DNA from: Kangiella sp.
GTDB lineage: Bacteria > Pseudomonadota > Gammaproteobacteria > Enterobacterales > Kangiellaceae
NCBI RefSeq assembly: GCF_014762745.1
Contig: NZ_JABURJ010000141.1
Span: 1 to 36,957, forward strand
Length of the DNA: 36,957 bases
Reading direction: 5' to 3'
Shown: piece after piece, positions 15,934-21,615 of the stretch
Position numbering within the stretch: position 1 is the first letter of the stretch
Layout of the letters: the number at the start of each line of letters is the position of its first letter
Position numbers and translations under genes: made by a program
Notes under the pieces: model-generated
The model's input: the letters and a program-made list of their open reading frames with translations, nothing else
Databases searched by the model: none
What the model was told of the DNA's origin: nothing

Positions 15934-16095
15934 ATGCCTGCAACCTTTACTCTGCCATGCCCTAAATGTGGCTCTGTTTCGACCTTTAGAACAGGCGTTT
16001 CTAAGAGTGGAACCGGGATTGGAAACTGTCGTAATTGCCATAAAAACGTACGTATTCAGGTCGATAGCAAAGGTAATGTGGTAAAAACATCTTAA
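15934..16095 (+). CDS. 53-residue zinc-ribbon protein
   Basis: A short gene reads MPATFTLPCPKCGSVSTFRT..., with an AGGAG ribosome-binding site at 15923-15927, 6 nt before ATG. Two CxxC knuckles, CPKC and CRNC, are spaced about 20 residues apart, the layout of a small zinc ribbon. It ends with a VRIQVDSKGNVVKTS tail, a beta-hairpin-like ending. I do not recognise a named family. Zinc ribbons of this size bind nucleic acid or a protein partner. It stands alone between comF and the cytochrome b561 gene, with its own likely promoter. Codon use and the good ribosome-binding site support a real gene. Confidence 0.72.
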   Translation: MPATFTLPCPKCGSVSTFRTGVSKSGTGIGNCRNCHKNVRIQVDSKGNVVKTS

Positions 16096-16106
16096 TTTAG
16101 TCAATA

Positions 16107-16139
16107 ACAGACAAATGCGCGCTCCGTACATTTGTCTGT
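16107..16139. terminator. 11-bp inverted repeat after the zinc-ribbon gene
   Basis: ACAGACAAATG (16107-16117) and CATTTGTCTGT (16129-16139) are perfect complements with an 11-nt loop, 11 nt after the stop codon. No T-run follows, so it is either a weak terminator, a 3'-stabilising hairpin, or an operator for the cytochrome b561 gene downstream. A second palindrome, AGGAGCAGCTCCT at 16192-16204, lies between it and that gene. Confidence 0.45.
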
Positions 16140-16238
16140 AAACACTCCTGATCTCGATCAAGCCCCTGCACATCTGTCCATTGTTATATTAAGGAGCAGC
16201 TCCTAGATTGGAGTTATCTTATTCAATGGAGTAATCTC

Positions 16239-16790
16239 ATGAACACAGAAACCTTTAGCCGCCGCTCACAGTTCTTGCACTGGGGACTGGCCCTGTTCGG
16301 CATTGCCGCCTGGCTGACCGGAGAAAATGCGGATGATGGCTTCAATACCAATGGATTCCTGTTGCACCTCTATCTTGGCCTTGCCGTGTTGGTGTTTATC
16401 CTGACTCGCTTTGCCGCAGGGCTATTTACCCACGGCAAACTGAGTTTCAAGGGCTGGACTGTTTTTAATCCACAGCAGTGGCGTATGGCTGCACAGGATA
16501 TTGGACAACTGGTTCGTTTCAAACTGCCACACAGAAAGATGCATGAAGGCATCGCCGGGCTGGTTCAGTTTGCAGGTCTCTTGTTATTTTTATGGATGGC
16601 AGCCTCTGGCACTCTGATCTTCCTGCTACAGAACAGCGCAGGCTCCGGAGTGTTTGAAGCCGTCGAAGAAGGCCATGAAGTCGGTGAAGCACTGATTCCG
16701 CTATTCCTGATATTACATGTGGGTGCAGTGATTGTGCATACCCTTAGCGGTGACCCTGTTTGGAAAAGCATGGTTAAAAAGGATGCCTGA
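16239..16790 (+). CDS. Cytochrome b561 family protein
   Basis: This 183-residue inner-membrane protein has four predicted helices and the bacterial cytochrome b561 layout. Candidate haem-ligand histidines are in SQFLHWGL (helix 1), LLHLYLGL (helix 2), KMHEGIAGL (start of helix 3) and LILHVGAVIVH (helix 4). Such proteins pass electrons from quinols or to small acceptors such as superoxide. GGAG at 16228-16231, 7 nt before ATG, is the ribosome-binding site. The leader of about 140 nt contains two palindromes. It precedes the BLUF gene by 100 nt on the same strand. Confidence 0.88.
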   Translation: MNTETFSRRSQFLHWGLALFGIAAWLTGENADDGFNTNGFLLHLYLGLAVLVFILTRFAAGLFTHGKLSFKGWTVFNPQQWRMAAQDIGQLVRFKLPHRKMHEGIAGLVQFAGLLLFLWMAASGTLIFLLQNSAGSGVFEAVEEGHEVGEALIPLFLILHVGAVIVHTLSGDPVWKSMVKKDA

Positions 16791-16830
16791 TGCACCTTAG
16801 CAAACCCCTGCCAAAACCTTCACAACACCT

Positions 16831-16894
16831 TCATCTCCTCGCGACTAAGGTTGGCTGACGAACAATTTTGTTCAATCCAACAACGAGGAGATGA
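16831..16894 (+). promoter_or_regulatory. Hairpin occluding the BLUF gene ribosome-binding site
   Basis: TCATCTCCTCG (16831-16841) pairs perfectly with CGAGGAGATGA (16884-16894). Within the 42-nt interval, GTTGG (16850-16854) pairs with CCAAC (16877-16881), and GAACAA (16860-16865) with TTGTTC (16868-16873). The three stems are nested into one long rod. The outer stem contains the whole GAGGAG Shine-Dalgarno sequence and the first in-frame ATG. Folding would block translation initiation. Confidence 0.65.
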
Positions 16895-16896
16895 CT

Positions 16897-17328
16897 ATGC
16901 TTGTGCAATTGACCTATGCCAGCCGAATCAGTAAAGCGCTGGGCTCTGATGATATTAAAAACATCCTGCAACACTCACAAACCAATAATCAGGCCGATGG
17001 CGTTACCGGCGCATTATGCCTTTCGAACGGCATCTTTCTGCAAATTCTGGAAGGCAACCGCAATACCGTTAACCGTGTCTATCACAAAATTCTGCAGGAT
17101 CAGCGCCATAAAGAGCCCGCGATTCTTGATTACCGCGAAATTACGGCACGCCAGTTCAGCGAATGGTCGATGGGGTTGATTACCCGTACTGACGATAATA
17201 AGCAGCTGTTTCTAAAATATTCATCCGACGCCAACTTTGATCCCTATAGCATGAGTGGCGAAACATTGAGGGGCTTTTTTGACGAAGTGGTTGATAACGT
17301 TCGCTGGTTGCGCAAAAGTCCTGATTAA
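16897..17328 (+). CDS. BLUF domain blue-light photoreceptor
   Basis: This is a short single-domain BLUF (blue light using FAD) protein of about 143 residues. The photocycle residues can be read: Y7 in QLTYAS, an Asn in TNNQADGVTG (N30 or N31), Q49 in FLQILEG, and W90 in FSEWSMGL. The remaining C-terminal 50 residues are the usual helical cap with no output domain, so it must signal through a partner protein. I choose ATG at 16897, 6 nt after GAGGAG; the ATG at 16891 directly abuts the Shine-Dalgarno and is less likely. No cyclic-nucleotide or transcription-factor partner is adjacent. Its leader folds into a hairpin that hides the ribosome-binding site. Confidence 0.92.
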   Translation: MLVQLTYASRISKALGSDDIKNILQHSQTNNQADGVTGALCLSNGIFLQILEGNRNTVNRVYHKILQDQRHKEPAILDYREITARQFSEWSMGLITRTDDNKQLFLKYSSDANFDPYSMSGETLRGFFDEVVDNVRWLRKSPD

Positions 17329-17409
17329 CCCTGTTTTCAGCATGGATGCTGAAGCTTCCACTCACTCGACACCAAACAAGTCCTAGCCCTTTAAGCAATA
17401 CCTGATACA

Positions 17410-18777
17410 ATGCGCATCATAAAATGTTACTGCGCTCGGACATTCCTTTTGCTCAATAAAGACCGTTCACAACAAGTTCTCCAGATCTCTTTGCCGATTG
17501 TCGGTGGCATGATCTCGCAGAATATTTTGAATCTGGTCGATGCCGCCATGGTAGGTACTCAGGGGAGTGCTGCGATTGCAGCGGTAGGTATAGCGGGCTT
17601 CATCAATTTTATGGCGGTGGCCTTTTTTATTGGTTTTGCCGCAGGTGTTCAGGCCATGGTGTCGCGCCGCATGGGTGAAGGTCGCCAAAGCGAGGCCGCC
17701 TATCCGCTCAATGCCGCTTTATTAATCATTGGTCTATTGGCCCTGCCTACCAGTATTATTTTATTCTTTCTTGCCCCTGATATCCTAAGCTTGCTCAATA
17801 ACGACCCTGAGCTATTGGAAGAGGGTATTCCTTATTTGCAGGCGCGCTTTGCTGGAATTTTAGCGATAGGACTGAACTTCAGTTATCGCAGTTACTGGAG
17901 CGCAATTAAGCAGACCGGCTATTACCTACGAACCCTCCTGATCATGCACTCGCTCAATATCGTGCTCAATTATGCGCTTATTTTTGGTAACTTTGGCATG
18001 CCTGAGCTGGGCACTTTGGGCGCAGGTATCGGCACCAGTATTTCCCTGGCCATGGGCTCAATTTACTACCATCTGCTGGCCACCAGACACACTAAGCAAT
18101 TTGGTTACATGGAGCGCCTTGCCGCTTGGACCACCATTAAATCCATCTTCAGAATTTCTTTCCCATCTTCGATTCAGCAGTTGTTTTTCGCCGGTGGTTT
18201 TACCGCCCTGTTCTGGATCATTGGCCAGGTAGGCACTCACCAACTGGCTGCTGCAAACGCCATTACTAACGTCATGCTGGTGGCGATACTGCCCTGCATT
18301 GCCCTGGGAATTGGTGCTGCTACCATGGTCGGCCAGGCGCTGGGCAAGCAGGATCCTAATGATGCCTACCTGTGGGGCTGGGATGTTGCCAAGATGGCGC
18401 TGATTTTTGCTACCAGTCTGGCAGCCCTGTTCTTTATCTTTACCGACCCCATCATGGGCATCTTCCTCAAAGAACAGACAGCGCTCGAAATTGCTCACTG
18501 GCCATTCAAGCTGTCCGCGGGCATCATCATCATTGATGCGATGGGACTGGTGTTCCTCAATGCATTGAATGGCGCAGGCTACACCAAGCCGCCGATGTAT
18601 GTGTCCCTGCTCTCTCAGTGGTTTATTTTCCTGCCGGTAGCCTGGTTGCTCGGCCCTTATTTTGGCTTTGGCCTGCTGACAATCTGGTTTGCCTACGCCG
18701 CCTACCGCGTGCTACAAACCGGTGCCTTTATCTGGTTATGGCAACGCAGAACCTGGGCCGATGCGGTTGTTGATTAA
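17410..18777 (+). CDS. MATE family efflux transporter
   Basis: This is a multidrug and toxic compound extrusion exporter with about 12 transmembrane helices, driven by Na+ or H+. The two homologous halves are visible (LPIVGGMISQNILNLVDAAMVG in the first; FPSSIQQLFFAGGFTALFWIIG in the second), and total length fits the family. The first ATG at 17410 overlaps a TACAAT -10-like sequence and gives an odd Cys-rich N-terminus; TTG at 17449 would give a more usual start (LLNKDRSQQVLQISLP). The true start is therefore uncertain. It is convergent with the NhaC-family gene. Confidence 0.88.
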   Translation: MRIIKCYCARTFLLLNKDRSQQVLQISLPIVGGMISQNILNLVDAAMVGTQGSAAIAAVGIAGFINFMAVAFFIGFAAGVQAMVSRRMGEGRQSEAAYPLNAALLIIGLLALPTSIILFFLAPDILSLLNNDPELLEEGIPYLQARFAGILAIGLNFSYRSYWSAIKQTGYYLRTLLIMHSLNIVLNYALIFGNFGMPELGTLGAGIGTSISLAMGSIYYHLLATRHTKQFGYMERLAAWTTIKSIFRISFPSSIQQLFFAGGFTALFWIIGQVGTHQLAAANAITNVMLVAILPCIALGIGAATMVGQALGKQDPNDAYLWGWDVAKMALIFATSLAALFFIFTDPIMGIFLKEQTALEIAHWPFKLSAGIIIIDAMGLVFLNALNGAGYTKPPMYVSLLSQWFIFLPVAWLLGPYFGFGLLTIWFAYAAYRVLQTGAFIWLWQRRTWADAVVD

Positions 18778-18788
18778 GCCCCGGCTTA
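18775..18788. terminator. Small hairpin shared by two convergent stop codons
   Basis: TAAGCC (18775-18780) pairs with GGCTTA (18783-18788). The stem includes the stop codons of the MATE gene and of the NhaC-family gene, and the loop is only 2 nt before any opening of the stem. There is no long T-run. It is a weak candidate. Confidence 0.3.
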
Positions 18789-20165
18789 GGACTCTTTTCG
18801 TAGCAGCAGACTCACCACCACAAGGGTAAGTAAAATCGGTAAGTACCAGGCATATTGCACAGGTGCCACCGGCGATATGCCAAAACTGGCACCCAGCAAC
18901 AGGCATTGCGCTCCGTAAGGCAAAACTCCCTGCGTCGAACAGGCCCCGATATCCACCAGACTGGCACTTCGCTTCGCCTCAATGTTGCCCTGCTCGGCTA
19001 ATGCTCTGGTCACCTTGCCGGTCAGAATAATGCTCACGGTGTTATTGGCGACCGCCAGGTTAGTGACAGCAGCGGTGCTTAAAACCGCCAGTTGCGCCCG
19101 CAGTTTTGATCGGCTTGCAGCAAATAACTGGCTGATTTTGCCCACCAGCCAACGTAATCCACCCTGCTGTTCAATCAAGGCACCAAGACCGCCAATCAAC
19201 AACGACAGCAGAAAAATTTCCTGCATATTGCTAAAGCCCTGATAAATCGTCTGCGCAACCGAGGTTTCCACCGAAAAGCTTTCAGCAACCAGCCCAATAA
19301 CAATACTGATGAGAATACCGATGGGCAGAATAATAAACACATTCAAGCCAGCTAACGCCAATAACACTATCGCTGCATAGGGGATCAATTTATAGAGTTC
19401 ATAATCGGCAGCCTGTGCAGGTGACACTTCGGTAGGAATCAGAGTAAAACAGCCAATGGTTATAAGCGCCGCCGGAATGGCCCAACGCGCATTTTGCTTT
19501 AATTTATCGCCGACGGTTGCCCCCTGAGTTCGGGTTGCCGCAATCGAGGTATCCGAAATCACTGACAGATTATCACCAAAAATGGCACCACTCAGTAGAA
19601 TGCCTGCGACTACCGCAGGCTCAAAGCCGGCTGTTTGTGACAGACCAAAACCAATCGGAGCCAACGCAGCCAGTGTTCCCATAGAAGTGCCCATGGCAAA
19701 AGAAACCAGCGCTGCTATGACGAATAAACCGGGCAGAACAAAGCCGGATGGAATCCAGTAAAGGCCAAAATTCACCACCGCATCAATCGCACCAATAACG
19801 CCGGTCAGCGCTGCGAAAGCACCTGCCAACAGATATATCAGGCACATGGCGATGATGTTGCTATCACCAATCCCCTTGAGCAGGATTGCCAGACGCTCCT
19901 CGAATGCCCCCCGCGCCAGAAACAGCGCCAGACCAATCGCTGGCAGGACAGCTACCGGAGCCGGAAGTTGATAAAAGGCGTAATCAACACCCTGCAAACT
20001 GTAATAAATACCCGCGCCGAGAAACAGCGCCAGAAAAAGTAACAAGGGCAATAACGCCAGCCATTGAGCAGACTCATGCTTAATCGCAGGAACAACAGAA
20101 TCGGCAATGCCATTTGCAGGCGGGATTGATGAAAAATCTGGAGATGTAGCAAGCTTTTTGGACAT
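18786..20165 (-). CDS. NhaC-family transporter
   Basis: This 459-residue protein is an inner-membrane secondary transporter of the Na+/H+ antiporter NhaC family, with about 11-12 helices. The conserved segments SFAMGTSMGTLAALAPIG, SGAIFGDNLSVISDTSIAATRTQG and LAVANNTVSIILTGK are present. The family includes antiporters and also amino-acid carriers such as MetT methionine transporters, so the substrate is open. ATG at 20165 has GAAGG 7 nt upstream. A leader of 167 nt separates it from the GNAT gene and carries a good -10/-35 pair with MetJ-like boxes on top, which hints at methionine transport. Confidence 0.85.
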   Translation of the reverse strand: MSKKLATSPDFSSIPPANGIADSVVPAIKHESAQWLALLPLLLFLALFLGAGIYYSLQGVDYAFYQLPAPVAVLPAIGLALFLARGAFEERLAILLKGIGDSNIIAMCLIYLLAGAFAALTGVIGAIDAVVNFGLYWIPSGFVLPGLFVIAALVSFAMGTSMGTLAALAPIGFGLSQTAGFEPAVVAGILLSGAIFGDNLSVISDTSIAATRTQGATVGDKLKQNARWAIPAALITIGCFTLIPTEVSPAQAADYELYKLIPYAAIVLLALAGLNVFIILPIGILISIVIGLVAESFSVETSVAQTIYQGFSNMQEIFLLSLLIGGLGALIEQQGGLRWLVGKISQLFAASRSKLRAQLAVLSTAAVTNLAVANNTVSIILTGKVTRALAEQGNIEAKRSASLVDIGACSTQGVLPYGAQCLLLGASFGISPVAPVQYAWYLPILLTLVVVSLLLRKES

Positions 20166-20271
20166 AAATAACCTTCAAAAATAGCTTGCGGACGAAACAA
20201 TAGGTTTCAGAGTCACTCTTTAGCGGAATTTTTAGTGCGCCCGCAAGCGGTACAAATCAGCGCAGGTGGCA

Positions 20272-20306
20272 ACTATACCTCAGTCACCATGGAAGTCCAA
20301 ACGTCT
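20272..20306 (-). promoter_or_regulatory. Candidate promoter with MetJ-like boxes for the NhaC-family gene
   Basis: On the minus strand, TATAGT (complement of 20272-20277) lies 17 nt after TTGGAC (complement of 20295-20300). Overlapping the -35, the minus strand of 20291-20306 reads AGACGTTT then GGACTTCC, resembling two tandem MetJ boxes (consensus AGACGTCT; 7/8 and 5/8 matches). The second box is poor. Confidence 0.35.
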
Positions 20307-20332
20307 AAATGGATAATCGGTATAACGAAAAG

Positions 20333-20806
20333 TTATTTCAGCATTTTTGAAGCCATGTCCTGCTCTTTTACGCGCAGGAAGTAATAGTCGTACTTATAGT
20401 CCTTCTCAAAACCATAATCGCGATAGATCTTATGCAGTCGATGATTCTCCTTGCGGGTCGTCACCTCGATTCGAATCGCATCCGTTTCCTTACACAAATC
20501 TTTGGCTGCATTTAGCAAAGCCTCGGCGGTTTGCTTACGCCCAGTACCACCAAACACATAGAAGTCATTCAGGGTCCAGATTGGAGCCAGACCAATACTC
20601 GAATAGGAGGGATACAACTGGACAAAACCTGTCAGCTCATCGCCCTCATAGGATAGAAACATGGTCGAAGTCTTCTGTTCCAGCATCTGTCGCAAAAACT
20701 GCTCAATTTTCTGTGGCTCAGAGGGCTGTTTATAGCGCTGGCGGTAGCTGTCAAAGGCCGGCACAAGCTGTTCTAAGTCATTGATTTCACATGTTTTGAT
20801 TTTCAA
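20333..20806 (-). CDS. GNAT family N-acetyltransferase
   Basis: This 157-residue protein has the GNAT fold: a beta-strand core around MFLSYEGDELTGFVQLYPSYSS and a clear acetyl-CoA-binding region, FYVFGGTGRKQTAEALLNAAKD, corresponding to the Q/R-x-x-G-x-G/A motif in a slightly unusual form (GGTGRK). The start is TTG at 20806 with AAGGA about 7 nt upstream; no ATG lies near. The substrate is unknown. It is on the same strand as, and 167 nt upstream of, the NhaC-family gene, which appears to have its own promoter. Confidence 0.85.
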   Translation of the reverse strand: MKIKTCEINDLEQLVPAFDSYRQRYKQPSEPQKIEQFLRQMLEQKTSTMFLSYEGDELTGFVQLYPSYSSIGLAPIWTLNDFYVFGGTGRKQTAEALLNAAKDLCKETDAIRIEVTTRKENHRLHKIYRDYGFEKDYKYDYYFLRVKEQDMASKMLK

Positions 20807-20950
20807 AGCAGTATCCTTATGCGATTTTTTTCAGGTATTCAGTAAGAATTCAGTTTACAAGCGGTAAAGTTGTGACTAATGAATGTTATTGAGCCTTGAG
20901 CGCCCAATATCCACTCAGTTGGTATTATAGTGAATCCTAAGGAGTTATCC

Positions 20951-21490
20951 ATGAATAAAATGATAACCACAGCACTGATCATGACATTGGGCCTGGGCCT
21001 CTCGCAGGTTGGTTTTGCCAAAGAACACAAAGGCCCTCAGTCAAATAATGCACGCAATCATGCCTCGGTTGAAAAGCGTCATGATGCGAACCGTGTTGAG
21101 CAGCGCCACAACCGCGACAACCGCTTTGAACATCGTCGCGACGACCGCAGAGACGACAGATGGCGTGACCACAGACGTGATGATCGTAGAGACAACCATC
21201 GCCACAGCGACTCGCGTGGACATGACCGTCACTATGGATCGCACGACCGCTACCGCGACAACTATCATCCAAGACCGAAGCATCCGAATTATCGTGTGTA
21301 CCATGATCGTTACTACCCACGATACAGAAGCTACCCGACAACGGTATATTACTTAGGTCAGGACTGGTACTACTACGGCGGTTATTACCACCCTTATCCA
21401 CGTGGCCACATCCATACCCATTATTGTAGCCACCGTTACTGGGAACCGCTTGCAGTAGGCATCATCCTAGGTAGCGTACTCGGCTGGTAA
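20951..21490 (+). CDS. Exported His/Arg/Asp-rich low-complexity protein
   Basis: The gene encodes about 179 residues. A Sec signal peptide (MNKMITTALIMTLGLGLSQVGFA) is followed by about 90 residues built almost only from His, Arg and Asp (HRRDDRR-type repeats), then a Tyr/His/Pro-rich part ending in YYYGGYYHPYPRGHIHTHYC and a short hydrophobic tail (PLAVGIILGSVLGW). I do not recognise the family; the composition suggests metal binding or interaction with acidic polymers in the periplasm or outer membrane. ATG at 20951 has AAGGAGT 7 nt before it; an in-frame GTG at 20930 is unlikely. The antisense frames over this gene are by-products of the repeat composition. Confidence 0.75.
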   Translation: MNKMITTALIMTLGLGLSQVGFAKEHKGPQSNNARNHASVEKRHDANRVEQRHNRDNRFEHRRDDRRDDRWRDHRRDDRRDNHRHSDSRGHDRHYGSHDRYRDNYHPRPKHPNYRVYHDRYYPRYRSYPTTVYYLGQDWYYYGGYYHPYPRGHIHTHYCSHRYWEPLAVGIILGSVLGW

Positions 21491-21500
21491 CACTTTCCCC

Positions 21501-21562
21501 CTGACCCTGGGCACTACCCCTTAGTGTTAACTCTTCCTCTCCTGAGCCCAGGGTCAGTTTTT
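21501..21562 (+). terminator. Rho-independent terminator of the His-rich protein gene
   Basis: CTGACCCTGGGC (21501-21512) pairs perfectly with GCCCAGGGTCAG (21546-21557), and TTTTT follows at 21558-21562. The 33-nt loop itself contains CACTA/TAGTG. Confidence 0.85.
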
Positions 21563-21569
21563 CTGCAAC

Positions 21570-21599
21570 AAAAAAGCGAGAATTGAAGCTCGCTTTTTT
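21570..21599. terminator. Bidirectional terminator between convergent genes
   Basis: AAAAAAGCGAG (21570-21580) pairs with CTCGCTTTTTT (21589-21599) around an 8-nt loop. The A-run on one side and the T-run on the other let it work on both strands: it can back up the terminator at 21501 and end the peptidase operon from the right. Confidence 0.85.
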
Positions 21600-21615
21600 A
21601 TTTCTGACTCGTTAC

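Noticed and set aside
15865-16173. Minus-strand 102-codon frame over the zinc-ribbon gene
   Set aside because: No ribosome-binding site or family resemblance; the plus-strand zinc-ribbon frame explains the coding signal.
20166-20332. Possible riboswitch (lysine or sodium class) in the leader of the NhaC-family gene
   Set aside because: The 167-nt leader has some short palindromes (CCGC/GCGG), but none of the conserved core sequences I know for these riboswitches could be placed.
21041-21401. Three overlapping open frames in other frames of the His-rich protein gene
   Set aside because: They arise from repetitive CGN/GAC codons of the real gene; the plus-strand frame at 20951 has a signal peptide and a good ribosome-binding site.
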